A stretch of 64,000 nucleotides of DNA from Undaria pinnatifida (lineage: Eukaryota; Sar; Phaeophyceae; Laminariales; Alariaceae), in the NCBI GenBank assembly GCA_012845835.1, contig JABAKD010000023.1, positions 18,958,691 to 19,022,690 of the forward strand, written 5' to 3'. Position numbers and translations under genes: made by a program. Below the pieces are notes generated by a model. It saw only the letters and a program-made list of their open reading frames with translations. It ran no database searches and had not been told where the DNA came from. Within the stretch, counting starts at the first letter, position 1. Every line of letters begins with the position of its first letter. Below are positions 30,481 to 41,191 of the stretch, one piece after another.

Positions 30481-31354
30481 GAAAGGGGAAAAGACCTTTT
30501 CAAACTACAGAAAAAAATACGTAACCATAGAACCATCGCGCACGTAAACCAGGCAAGAAGCACCGACCTGCCCAAACGAGTTTGTAGTATAGTCTTCGTG
30601 TTGCAAGGGGGGTCGCCGCGGCAGACCGACCATTGCCTGCAGCCCCGTGCGTGCCCGATGCAGTATTATACGTAGGCCAATCAAGGCCGTGTACTATTTT
30701 TGTTATTGTTACTATTGTTATTGTTATTTTGGTGTTTGTTGTTGTGTTGTTGGTGCTGTTGTTGTTTAGTTCATTTTAATAAGTAACTCACCTCTATATC
30801 GAAGACGTGTTTGTAGCATGGCAAGCGCACCGTCCCCAGAACGCCAGTTTGCACTACTTGGTCTCCTTGGCGCATAGCACCTGATTGAAAGTTTTTGCCG
30901 TCTTTGTGAGTTCCCCCAGGTCGCTAGCAAGCGTAGTTTGTGTCGATTAGACCGCGAAAGAGTTCTTGTTTCATATATTCCGCCACCTGCTGTCTGGACC
31001 CGCCGGGATCTATGAAGCTGCAGGAAGTCAACTCGTGGTGTAAGGAGGACCACCTGCAGTCATTTTTTTACGTGACCGGGCAGTCGGCGTCGAGGGTGGA
31101 TCTTCACAGGAAGCACTTGGTCGTAAACGGAAGCGTTTTGAACGCCACCGTGCAACTGCCATTGTTGCACTCAAAGTTAGGATGGGCTGCCCCAACTTCG
31201 TTGCCAACGAGTCGACGGTCACGGTGCCGGTTGAGCACCTCGAGCACATGTTCGAATCTAACATGATCTGAAGAGCCAACGCAAGGAATGAAGGGTTCAC
31301 ATGTTAGCATAGCATGGTCGATTCTGATGTCAAGATCAACATGCCATGAGTTAC
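30481..31354. other. Region downstream of Helitron; TTG-rich tract
   Basis: 30695-30775 is rich in TTG/TTA repeats. The Helitron 3' terminus (a hairpin followed by CTRR on the minus strand) should lie here, but I could not identify it with confidence. Confidence 0.35.
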
Positions 31355-33060
31355 ACGGGGGGGGTGATGGGGTACCGCAACGCTGGAAGCACGATGTTGG
31401 CCACACATGCAATGTTGTCAAGTGTCCGTTGTGGTTGCACCAGGCAGTGCATGTGCTGACGTCTTCGAGCTGGACTGAGAGCGACTTGCAGCTTTCCGTG
31501 AGAAAAGGAGTCATCCCTGAGGTCGAGGCCGACGGTGTGCAGAGTTTCCTTGGGACTTGTTCACTGTCATAGTATACGCGATTCGAAGTGGAACTGGTGT
31601 CGGTGAAACGATATGCCATTCTTAGATGATTGGCCTTCAAATGTGGTGCGAGGCACAATAATGGTTGGTCCCCCTTCCACAAAAACCCTTACCTCTCTCT
31701 ATAAGGTTGCGATGAATCGCGGTAATGACGCCGTTACGACCATTGATGGCGTTGATGTTGAAGTATAGGTTGCGAATACACATTTTGAAAGCGCCGACCT
31801 TCAGGTGCAGCTCATGAGGTGATACTTCTGGAATGTTCAGGAGTGTATCTGTTCTGGCATGGTATATAGAGGTCTGAGCCTCCTTGGATCGTAAAATGAT
31901 TGCAGGAGGTGTGCATGCGCCCTGGTAGTGGTTGGAATATGCTGTCGTTGATGCCATCCATGCCAGTATTCGTCATGCCCAGAATAGCACGCTTTTCAAA
32001 CATCCGATCGTCGCAAGTAAGGTCTGGGTACACGAAGGCAACGAGTTCGTCGATGTCGTTCATGTGGTCGATGAGATACATAGGATCACAATCAGTGTGG
32101 GCGATCGTTTGGGTGAGCCGTATGGTTTCGATACTATGGATTGTCGATGCGGGCACCCTTTTGTCACCTACTTGGCGAACAAATGGGGCATGCACTGGAT
32201 AGTCCTGGTCGCGTTGGGGGTAACGTCACGTGCCTCCGCTGGAGGTTCCCTCACGACGGGGAAGAAATGAGAGCGTCGCAAGTAAGTTCCGGTCACACGA
32301 AAGAAACGAGTTCGTCGATATTGTTCACGTGGTCGATGAGATACGTAGGATCACAAGCAGCGTTGGCGATCGTTTGAGTGAGCTGTATGGTTTCGATGCC
32401 ATGGATTACCGATGGGGGCACCCTGTTTTCACCTACTTGGCGAACTAATGGGGCATGAACTGGGTAATCTTGATCGCATTCGGGTAACGTCGCATGCCTC
32501 TGCTGGAGCGTCCTCCACAACGGGGAAGAAATGAGAGACGCTTAGACGACATTCGCACCAGCTCCGAAGGGCACAACTGGACCAATTTGTCGCCAGTCCC
32601 ACACCGCAAGATAGTTTCCTTGCCGAATGGACGATTAACGCAAGTTGAATCCGGAAGGGTGCGATCAAGCGCTTCCACACAGAAGCGATGTATTGATGGA
32701 ACCTCATCCCGCATGATTCATGGGCACTTGCGCAACAACTCGGAGCGATCGTCACAGATGGATACGTCACAAACACATTCCTCTGCGAGTCTCTCTTAGA
32801 GGCAATCGGAACATCGAGTTTGCCGTGCGTCCATTAGGGAGCTCGCAGACTGCGATACCCGTGGTCGCAACGCTAATGCAAACGTGACCCAGTGATAACA
32901 ATCCGGCCGAGAGTGCATTGAGCGTGTATGCATTGCCGGTTCCCGCTGCGGCATCCTAAATACAACATGCAGGTGTTGATTCGGTGGCGCGTTGAAGGAC
33001 CTCGTCGTATATCGTGTTTTGCTCATGCGTTAGTCGAGGGTGGGTTTCATGTATGTACGT
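31355..33060 (-). pseudogene. Helitron PIF1-like helicase, frameshifted
   Basis: In alternating frames: HEQNTIYDEVLQRATES then DAAAGTGNAYTLNALSAGLL (motif I position; the expected GKT is GNA), then VATTGIAVCELPNGRTANSM (motif Ia), VNRPFG followed by ILRCGTGDKL (motif II-III area), LVAFVYPDLTCDDRMFEKRA, ILGMTNTGMDGINDSI, SPHELHLKVGAFKMCIRNLY, NGVITAIHRNLIE and finally TMTVNKSQGN (motif VI). This is a full PIF1/Helitron helicase order. The Walker lysine appears replaced by Asn, which together with frameshifts means no activity. The last helicase block ends near 31355. Confidence 0.8.
32009..32538. repeat. 265-bp tandem duplication within helicase
   Basis: TCGCAAGTAAG occurs at 32011 and 32276 and GCGATCGTTTG at 32101 and 32366, both spaced 265 bp. 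The duplicated peptide on the minus strand is VRQVGDKRVP...YLIDHMNDIDELV and VRQVGENRVP...YLIDHVNNIDELV. Divergence of roughly 12-15% says the duplication is old or decayed quickly. Confidence 0.9.
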
Positions 33061-33765
33061 TAGTTCCCCATTTACGTCAATAGCTTGGCGCCGTCGCTCG
33101 TATGCAGTGAGTAGTCGTGGGTAGCCCTAAAGAACTCGTGGCTTTGCCATGCATGTGCAGATTTCGTCCATATGTTCCAGAGCTCGAGTACGGGCAACGT
33201 GCTGTGGGGGCCGCTTGAAAATCTTGGGTGAGGTCTGCGAGAAACTCCGCCCATAGTCGCAAGGGTGGGCCACCGTTGAGAGTGAGTGTCGCGAAAAGGC
33301 GACGCAGCTCATTCGGGTGTTATATGCTCTCGCCTCATACAGACACTGACTAAATTCGTCGTCTCCTGCTATGGGACCGCGGACTCGCGCCGCAGCCTCG
33401 TATAAAACCTACACATGCCCATCGACTGTGCGGAGATCTTGCCTGGATTCGACCGGTTTTAAGGTGGAGCAGAAGACGTAGGTACCAAATGTCACCTTGA
33501 CGGGTCGTGAGATAATGTGAACGTAACATTGGACATTATCGTTTATCTGTGTACCCATGTATCATAGCCGTCTTTGATTCAGTCATATCGTCGCCGGGAT
33601 GCTCGCGGAGAGCCATCGACGGGGTATTCTTCGAAATACTCGAGGTAATTTAACGTTCGACAGGCGGGTGGGCCTTTAAAGTACGACATGAGGTACACAA
33701 TTTGTGGGGCAGCAGCAGCTTGTTGTATTTAGATTGGATCGTCCTGATTGACAACGACTTGGTGA
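33061..33765 (-). other. Helitron interdomain region
   Basis: Lies between Rep and helicase remnants. Short minus-strand frames (for example 33312-33127) are compatible with the poorly conserved linker. No separate gene is visible. Confidence 0.4.
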
Positions 33766-34542
33766 TCATTTTAATGGTGCACGCATAAAACGTGCACAGA
33801 GGGATGCCGTTCGTGTTCGAGAAGCACACAAGCGCCGTACAGCCTCCGAACTAGAGACATACCGCACGGATCGGTATGCTTCTCTTTCTCTGTTTTGTTG
33901 CGCGATTCTTGCTGGGACGAAAGCAGGGTCCTTCAAACAGTATTTATACAAATATTTCACAACCCCACCGGCGCTTAAGTTGTCCACCATTATGTGGCAT
34001 GCATAATAAATCAACAGCCACGGGTTGTCGGGAACAATCCATTGGTTGTCTGCCTCAGCTGTTCGCCAACTGTTCCTCATTTTCTTGGCGGATAGGAATT
34101 GTCCTGCCATCACCCGGGCGGCTATTCCCGGCCCTGCCCGTACGTTCAATGGCAATGGTGACGTCACGAAATTACTGTAGGAAACGCTTGTTGCAAGTTT
34201 GAATCCCCATGGTGGCATTTTACTATCATGCTTGGATGTGTTCGGCTGGACGCGCCGCATCGACGATGGATAATGAATTTCTGTACGTCCTCCATACAAA
34301 TCTTCGGTTGGTTTGCGCACCCATATCGACCTCGTCCAATACCTCCGGACCCGACGCTGATACTCGACTGTATGCATATCGTATTCGAGATCTCCGAAAA
34401 TGTTATCGTGTCGTAGATCATGCATCACCTCAGAGAAGAGTCGCGGCTTGAAGGCACGAACACAGAAATACGGACGACCGAAAGCTGTTTGGTGAGGCAG
34501 AATATTTTGTTTGATTTCAGGTAATTCGCTATTACAGGTCAT
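33766..34542 (-). pseudogene. Helitron Rep-like domain (N-terminal conserved block)
   Basis: The 258-residue frame starts MTCNSELPEIKQNILPHQTA, continues with KPRLFSEVMHDLRHDNIFGD, HTVEYQRR, VDNLSAGGVVKYLYKYCLKD and RYVSSSEAVRRL. This order matches the Helitron N-terminal/Rep region; the KYLYKY block carries the catalytic Tyr residues that nick and join DNA. The two-His (HUH) site expected after YQRR cannot be read: the segment there gives RRYWTRSIWVR or, in another frame, acidic residues. The copy therefore lacks a metal-binding site and is dead. Confidence 0.82.
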
Positions 34543-34578
34543 GGTAATAAAAAAGTGCGGTTTTTCCTCGGCGTGTGA

Positions 34579-35079
34579 CTATGCTCCTAGCATCGTCCTT
34601 GGCCCGTTTTTGTTGATAGGATGTCCCCGATAGCTCGTCGGCAGAAGTGTTGCCACTCTTCTGGCAGAGGCAGGCGTTCTGTCCTGATATCGCGCAACAC
34701 GTTTTCGCGACGCGGGAGACTCAGAATACTGCATTTCGAACTCTTCCCGTCTGCTGAGAGCACCCAACGCGAACTCTTGGCTCAATCTACCTAGTCGATG
34801 AACCTGCGGCTCGGCAAGAAAACGTCGGCGACAGTAGAGAGGGAACGGCACAGGCACCCCTGTGGTGCAGCTTTGTGTACGACCAACATGGTGATTGTAG
34901 GGATCGCTGGAGGTCCATCCAGATTCCCCACGGAAAAACAGCAGGGGATATTGCAATGTTTCATAACATGGACTCCACAGTGGAATGAATCGAGGCCAAT
35001 GCGCGGATTTACCCTTGGGCATTAGCGTACTGGTGATGACGCAAGAGGCTAATACTGGCTTGGTATGTGACAGCGCCAA
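34579..35079 (-). pseudogene. Helitron N-terminal conserved region
   Basis: The 166-residue frame includes TLMPKGKSAHWPRFIPLWSP, CYETLQYPLLFFRGESGWT and EPQVHRLGRLSQEFALGALS. The YxTLQYPLLFxxGExGW pattern is typical of the segment just before the Rep domain in Helitron proteins. A frameshift separates it from the Rep frame. Confidence 0.75.
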
Positions 35080-35780
35080 CCTCCGACTTCCCGCACCTTT
35101 TTTTGAGCCATCTTTTCTTATTTGCTAGTTTATGAAGAATGATGTGTTTCTTTGTTCAAATCAGATTGGTCGTTATAATTGTTGATGCTGAGTAAAAAGG
35201 ACGCGATGTTCGTGTTCTTGAGACTCAATCGTAATACAGGCATCTGGCCGTTGAGAGTCGGGGTTTTGTACCCAGCGTGATCGAGCGATATCGTTGCACC
35301 CACACATTTCATGAATGAAGGCCCTCTTCCAAAGTTTGCACGATGCTGGAGTCGAGATGACATTCGCGAGCCACTGCATTCCGTTCTTCATCAATGACAA
35401 CCCGTGGATTGCCCTTGGGCATAAGCGTACATGTGATGGCGAACGGAGATATTGCTGCCTTGGTATGCGACGGCGCAAATCTCGGGGACGTGATGTTTGT
35501 TTTCGAGACTGAAACGTAATACAGGCATCTGGGCTCTGCGAATCGGGGTTTTGCAGTACACCCAGCATGATCGAGCGATACTGTGGCACCCACGCATTGC
35601 TTGAGTGCAGGCCCTCTTGTAAAGTTTGCACGATGCTGGAGTTGAGATGACATTCGCGAGCCACTGCCATACGTTCTACATCAATGTCGTAGAATCGAGC
35701 AAGGTTATTGATTGGCACACGTTCGTGATACGTCGCAAGTGGATCGCACACACAGTGATAGGTGCGGAGTTGTAGCATTG
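35010..35780. repeat. ~290-bp tandem repeats at Helitron 5' coding end
   Basis: GTTTGCACGATGCTGGAGT occurs at 35334 and 35624, spaced 290 bp. CCCTTGGGCATAAGCGTAC at about 35413 has a relative at about 35017, giving two full units and a partial one. Each unit encodes CITxxSxKxxxxRPRD-like and LMPKG-like peptides on the minus strand. Confidence 0.85.
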
Positions 35781-35800
35781 ATTGACCCGGTGGTCATGGG

Positions 35801-37562
35801 CCCAAGAGCAGTGGACACAAACATATGGTTGCATGCTTGCTGGCGAGCGCAAACGTCGATCTAGTTACGAAGAGATTCGATGACTGGAGGTATGGGTTGG
35901 AGTCGCGGCACGCAATATCGGCCATTGTCGTAGCAATTAAGAGACTCTTCTTGCCATTTTTGTGCGCCGCAAACGCAGTGCGTGTTGTGCTGATCCGCGA
36001 GGAATGGGTGCCTGCAGCTAAATTCAGAGGGCAGGATTATGGCTGGGCCTTCAAATAGAAGTACCTCCTTTACCTCCTTTACGAGGATCCCGAGTAAGGT
36101 TTTGGCGGCTTAGCAAATTCTTCACTCTTCTCCGACCAGCGAGTAGTCGTGTGCGTCTGACGCGTCGGGAATGTATCCAGCTCCGTATTAATTCAAATCC
36201 CACAGGTGGTCGACTTTCAGTCGGGTTGGAAGGATAATTCGAACGCAACAAAGCAGAAGTGTACCGGACTCTCCAATGGGACGACTGGCAGTTCGCACGG
36301 CCACAGCAGCATTCCACAGGAAAAGGAAACACACTAAACGCACATGGCGAAATTAGAAACTATGGTGACACCGGGTGCGAGCTGATCGGGTGATACAGTG
36401 AGTATTCGTTTTAGAACGAATCTTGTGGGGAGAAGCGCGAGCGCGAAGATAGATCCCGCGTTTTCCGGCTTGGGTTTGACGGGCACGATCAAGTTCGCGC
36501 TGCCATTGGTTCTTGCGACACGAGAACCAATAAAGCGAGCCATAAGAGATCTACACTATCATGCATCGTTGCCAATGAAATCGGAGTGCACCTGGCATTC
36601 CATGTCGCGAACACAAGTGCCTTGATGCAGATGGAATCGTTGATGTGAGCCAAATATTGACGATATCTGTCGATGAATCGGTTCGCAAACTGAAAAGTGT
36701 GTTCACATACGTTGGAGTGCATTGATTGGTACAAGGTTACTATAGACGGGTCCGACGACCAAGCAACGTCTTTTTCAGCGGGACTGGTAAATGCTCACGG
36801 CTTGAACGTGTTAGCATTAGTTTTTGACTATTCATAACTAAATCATACGTAAGAGCGTACCATATTTCACCTTTCCTCGCTTTGCGTTTTGGCCGGCCGG
36901 ATTTTTCGGAAAATTATTGGCATACACCTTTCGGCGACGTGTATACTGTCCTAAAAAACCTAACAATAATTGAGAAGGCAGCTTGTTATCGTTGCCTACA
37001 TCCCGCAAGAGAGACCGCTTGCCCCAGCGCTAGCATTTCGGTTAGACAGCACCATAGAGCAAGGTCTAGGCGAAAATTAACCGATTCGGACCGAGGGCAA
37101 GCTGAAAAAGTGAAAAATTAACATTCGTGGGTCGATGTTTCGCAGATTCTCGCACGAAATGCTACTTTTATAGACCACGCCATAATATGATATCACCGAG
37201 AGCTCAATGTTTTTGTCGTGGGTGCTATACTCGCAGGTACGTCCATGTATCTTCAGCGTGCAGCAGTATGTATCGGTACCGGTTTGTGAGAGGGTGGTGG
37301 GCCTGTGGATGGGTGAGAGTGGGTAGCTAACGCGTTTTTTTATTCAGTTAGAGGTGCAACGTATCAATGTGGAGAGTCGGGGTACACACGTACTACAGAC
37401 ACGATTATATAGATGAAAAAATGCAACAAAAATGCAGCACGAGCTGCCTCTTTTTTTTTTACTCTCTGCTTTTTTTTAACAATCTTCGAGCGACCCCGGG
37501 AATCCCAAGACTACTTACTCGTAGTTGAAACGTGCATTCACTCTGCTCTTGCCGGGGGCATC
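35801..37562. other. No recognisable gene
   Basis: Frames up to about 93 codons without motifs. The Helitron 5' end should lie at the left of this stretch but no TC terminus could be fixed. Confidence 0.35.
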
Positions 37563-37570
37563 GGTTTAAC

Positions 37571-38807
37571 CAGGGATGTGTACGGAGTAAGAACCGCTCC
37601 GCGGAGCGGCTGTCTTTTTTTCATTGTCTTGCGGAGCGGATATACGCCCGTGGGCAAAGTCACGGATTACTACGGAGCGGTTATCCGCCGCTACGAATCT
37701 AGCGCATTCAAGCGGAGCGGATATCCGCCCTTGATTGTGTCACGGAGCAGAGCGGATTTTTCGAGTGTGTTTCGGAGCGGAGCGGATATCCGCCACTACA
37801 AATTTCATGGATTATTACGGGGCGGATCCTCGCCGCACATGTTTTTCACGGGGCGGTTCATCTCACTCCGTCGAGCAAACCGCACGAACCCCGGCATCTC
37901 CTCACGGTGCGCCGTAGCCGTTCTCCGTAGAAATGATACGGTTGACTGTGAAAACGTTAAGGATATCCGCCAGTAAATGCGGAAAAAAACATTTTCTTTT
38001 TCACAACCTTGTTGCGCCCAACCCTCAGCACCAGAGGAGAAAGATGCACACGTAAACGTTGCGTCCCTCGAGAAAAAAAACAAGAGAAGAGTGAATATTG
38101 AATAGTTGAACATTTGCTGACCGTACAGCTCAAGAGTGACGGGGGCCGGGGCAGCAAACGCGCTACAGCAGGAGCGCCTGACCCAGGACCACGGCTCTCT
38201 ATCATGAAAACGTCAACAGTAGTGAAAAGGTGAAACCAACCTACACGACAGTGAAAACCAACAGAACAACCACCTGTTCATATTACGTTGTTTTACGCGG
38301 GGTGGGGGATGGATGCCGTCGCTATGGACGCCATACGAGGAGCACACTACTGTGATATTTAATACTACGGTATATTATCCAGCATTCGGAACAATTTCGT
38401 CCGTGGAAAACCGTGACCCTCAACGGTTTGATCCGTGAGATATATGCGATGGAGTGGGTCGAACTGCACCGTATTAACACAGTGTTTCATGGTTTCAACC
38501 GCGCAGTTATAGTCCGTACGGAGCAGAGGTTTTTTTTTTAGAATGTCGCGGAGCGGAGCGGATGTTGGCACGTCGTGCAACTCACGGATTAGTGCAGAGT
38601 GGATATCGGCCCTTGAAAATGTCACGGAGCTTAGCGGATCGTTTTGGAGTGTTACGAAGCGGAGCCGATACCCGCTGGTGGGAAAAGTCACGGATTATCA
38701 CGGAGCGGATATCCGCCGCTACAAAAGTCATGGAGCGGGGCTGTTTGAACGAACCGCTCCGTAAAAAAACGCTCCTCGGATATATTCTCACTCCGTGCAC
38801 ATTCCTG
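37571..38807. mobile_element. Non-autonomous hAT-like element with GCGGATATCCGC arrays, 1237 bp
   Basis: Left end CAGGGATGTGTACGGAGTAA, right end (complement) CAGGAATGTGCACGGAGTGA; the TIR continues imperfectly into GGAGCG. Flanking 8-mers are GGTTTAAC (37563-37570) and GTATTAAC (38808-38815), 6 of 8 identical. CAGGGATG-type ends with 8-bp duplications are typical of hAT. Subterminal regions (37590-37860 and 38540-38770) carry about ten copies of the palindromic GCGGATATCCGC or variants joined to CACGGA and GGAGCGG. The centre (37860-38530) has no transposase. The mismatching duplication suggests an old insertion. Confidence 0.75.
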
Positions 38808-38815
38808 GTATTAAC

Positions 38816-39230
38816 GCACGATTATGCTGCGGAATGAGGTTTGCAGGAGCCTGTGGTAACGCCACTTCTGCACAACTCCACTGCTTGTAATTCAAAGACC
38901 GATCACCACAAACCTGCGGCTGTGTGGTAAATCGACGCAACATCGATGCAGCATGTTCATGCCGTGGACGGCGGTGGTTTAAATGACGGAGACTCTCTGA
39001 TCTGCTGCTGCCGATATGATCTTTAGTCGGTGAACTGGAATCGGGTGTCGGGTCGGTGCAGGTGTTGTGTTGCGGATTGGTGCGGATGTTGTGTCGTGTG
39101 TTCCTTCCTTGCTCCTTGCTACTGAACGCCGCTGTTTTGCGGTGGGTTTTTGCTGCTTCGATAAGATGCGCTGAATTCTGCAAGTTGAACCTACAAGTAC
39201 TCTATTTATGAGTACGATGAGACGATATTC
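38816..39230. other. No recognisable gene
   Basis: A GGTGCGGATTGTGTTG-type repeat at about 39050-39095 (GGTGCAGGTGTTGTGTTGCG and GGTGCGGATGTTGTGTCGTG) is the only structure seen. Confidence 0.4.
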
Positions 39231-39239
39231 GCTAAACCT

Positions 39240-39400
39240 GCTGAACCGGTGCGGCGAAACTGCGTGGTTTCCCCGAGGGACAACTCCCTTCGCGCGCGCC
39301 TCGCGCCCTGATTGGCCGAGGTCGGGCGGGGGGGGATCCCTCGGCCAATGGGCTTGGGGCTCGGAAAACGCAGGGATGAAATACATTTTCCCATTGTATT
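39240..39400 (-). repeat. Solo head unit of the GC-rich satellite (inverted)
   Basis: On the minus strand this reads ATTTCATCCCTGCGTTTTCC, CCCAAGCCCATTGGCCGAGG, then CCTCGGCCAAT and a GTTGTCCCTCGGGG-like block. It matches the start of the arrays at 49609 and 46680-47000. ATTGGCCGAGG (39311-39321) and CCTCGGCCAAT (39339-39349) form a perfect hairpin with a 17-nt loop. Confidence 0.8.
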
Positions 39401-39689
39401 TTATACAAGGGCTCCGCTCCGCGGGCGGCGTCGCTCGCGCAAGGAAGAATGCAACTAAACCATGTGAAGGAGGCAGAAAGAAGAGAGCCATGATTTGGTG
39501 CAAATAGCGAATTGGTAATGCCAAGAACTGCTTGTGCAGAGCTAGTTGCCCTGTGCTGCGCTGTGTGCTTGTCGTCGATGTCACGTTCTGATCGGCAGTA
39601 CGGGTGTAATTTGCGTAGGGGAAGAACATGGGGACCGAGAGAGGTCAACTGAAGAAAAAGACCAAAGACGAGTATACAACACGTACGTA

Positions 39690-39732
39690 CCGGTACCTGG
39701 TACCTGGTACTTCGTTTCGTACCTGGTACTGC
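39690..39732. repeat. Clustered GTACCTGGTAC palindromic words
   Basis: GTACCTGGTAC is at 39693, 39700 (overlapping) and 39719. Further exact copies (either strand) lie at 1156, 44998 and 62627. Confidence 0.9.
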
Positions 39733-39957
39733 TTTGTATTCGACAAAAAGCACAGCGCAGCACGACATAGCACCGCAGCGCAATGCACGCTACCGCGCGG
39801 CGCTGCTCTGCGCTAATGTTTTTTGTGTATAGCTGGGCTGACCTGCGTTGGGCGTGCGTTGTTATTCAACAACGTAGTGCCTGGTATGTACAGACCTGGT
39901 GTACTAGTACCGGTACGCGGTATTAAATTTTGAAAATAGAAAGCAATAACTCAGAAA

Positions 39958-40080
39958 CGCTGAGAAGCGCTGATTCAGTCCAAGCCGCTCAGCCGTCCGC
40001 AGAGGAGAATATCTTGAAGTTAGTGTGGGAAGCGAAAAAAATGCAGGCCGCTCAGGAAATCGATACTTGTAAGTAGGTCT
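39958..40080 (+). repeat. Direct repeat ~125 bp, left copy
   Basis: CGCTGAGAAGCGCTG, CCGCTCAGCCGTCCG, GCCGCTCAGGAAATCGATAC and TTGTAAGTAG. Partner at 41064-41191. The pair brackets about 1 kb with a tRNA-like sequence at its left end. Confidence 0.85.
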
Positions 40081-40087
40081 GTAGGGT

Positions 40088-40132
40088 TATCCACTAGACC
40101 ACAGAGTCACGGTAACTGTGGTCTAGTGGATA
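40088..40132. repeat. 17-bp perfect inverted repeat overlapping tRNA-like A box
   Basis: TATCCACTAGACCACAG (40088-40104), an 11-nt loop, then CTGTGGTCTAGTGGATA (40116-40132). The right arm is the D-arm of the tRNA-like sequence, so the left arm is its inverted copy. Confidence 0.92.
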
Positions 40133-40182
40133 GACTGTCCGCTTCTGAGCTTGGTGTGCATAAGTTCGAATCCCAGTATCAT
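40111..40182 (+). other. tRNA-like sequence (tRNA pseudogene or SINE head)
   Basis: TGGTCTAGTGGATAG (40119-40133) fits the internal A box, and AGTTCGAATCC (40163-40173) fits the B box at normal spacing. The D stem GTCT/AGAC pairs. A loop TTCTGAG or CTTCTGA could hold a TCT anticodon, but the anticodon and T stems pair poorly (ATAAG against CCCAG). Therefore it is not a functional tRNA. An A-rich stretch (CATCAAAAAAGAAAAA) follows. A tRNA-derived SINE head is equally possible. Confidence 0.5.
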
Positions 40183-41063
40183 CAAAAAAGAAAAACTCGT
40201 AAAGATCGCGATATTGATCGTTTAGAGCCGAACTTTGTGCGTCTGGAGTTTAAGACGATCCCGGGCTGTTGGGGGATTTTCGCCACACGTGGTCCGCACA
40301 AACCCCAAAATATCGCGAAGGTGAGAATTCCCACATTCGTGATATTTTGTGAACTTTTTTGGAGGAAATATGCAGTTTCACTTGTTCGTGCCTGGGAGAG
40401 ACCCGCCTGCTGCCACGTGGCCAGCACACACAGCACACTGACTGCCCAACAGCACACACGCAACCGCTGCACGTATGAATAACGACCTCGACGGTTGGAT
40501 TAGACCTTTGACAGACCGGCGCCCCTGCTCTCGAGCCCGGGCAAGATGTGTCTGTTGCTTGGTTTCAGCAGCGATGATGACGGCACAACTCAGCAGTACC
40601 TTGGGCACAGAGCAACCAGTTATTCCTCTGCTGCTGTGTCAACCCCCTTGCCTGCGTTCGTTCGTCGGCAACGATCGCTTTTAAATTGTGTGTCTATCCC
40701 CAAGCTACCCTAACCGTGACCACGCCAGGCAACCCAAAGCACGACCCATCGCGGCTTCTGCGCGTTTATACTGTGACGGGCAGTTGTTGTTGCAGGCACC
40801 TTTCTCAGGCCCATGCTGTATATGCCTCGTCTCAATCTCCTGGCAGCTGGTGCCCTACGCTGCTCTGGGTCTCGGACGGGACGGGGCAAATAACCTTGCT
40901 GTGTGTGGATAAAACGCGCAATGAATTTTAGACAGCACAAAGTGCCCACACAGATATCGCGATGTAGCATGAGCCGCCAGATACCGAAGTATCAGCGCTC
41001 GCGGAGTTTCAGATGTGTCTAGTTTACGCATTAAAAAAGGAAACGGTGAGGATCGCTGTGAAT
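40183..41063. other. Interval between the direct repeats, no gene
   Basis: Plus-strand frames 40475-40684 and 40686-40931 lack motifs. Could be the body of a small retroelement bounded by the ~125-bp repeats. Confidence 0.35.
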
Positions 41064-41191
41064 CGCTGCGAAGCGCTGTTTCAGGCATGCGGACCCGCTC
41101 AGCCGTCCGGAGAGGAAAATGTCTTAATATTAGTGTGGTAAGCTAAAGAAACTGGAAGCCGCTCAGGAGATCGATATTTGTAAGCAGTTCT
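41064..41191 (+). repeat. Direct repeat ~125 bp, right copy
   Basis: CGCTGCGAAGCGCTG, CCGCTCAGCCGTCCGGAGAG, GCCGCTCAGGAGATCGATAT and TTGTAAGCAG. About 80% identical to 39958-40080. Confidence 0.85.

Larger units (their letters stand above)
31355..35800 (-). mobile_element. Degenerate Helitron
   Basis: Minus strand, from high to low coordinates: an N-terminal conserved region (35800-34579), a Rep/Helitron-like domain (34542-33766) and a PIF1-type helicase (33060-31355). A Rep domain joined to a PIF1 helicase is unique to Helitrons. The coding region is broken by many frameshifts and contains two in-element tandem duplications (32009-32538 and 35010-35780). Terminal TC and CTRR ends were not located, so element limits are those of the coding remnants. 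Confidence 0.85.
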
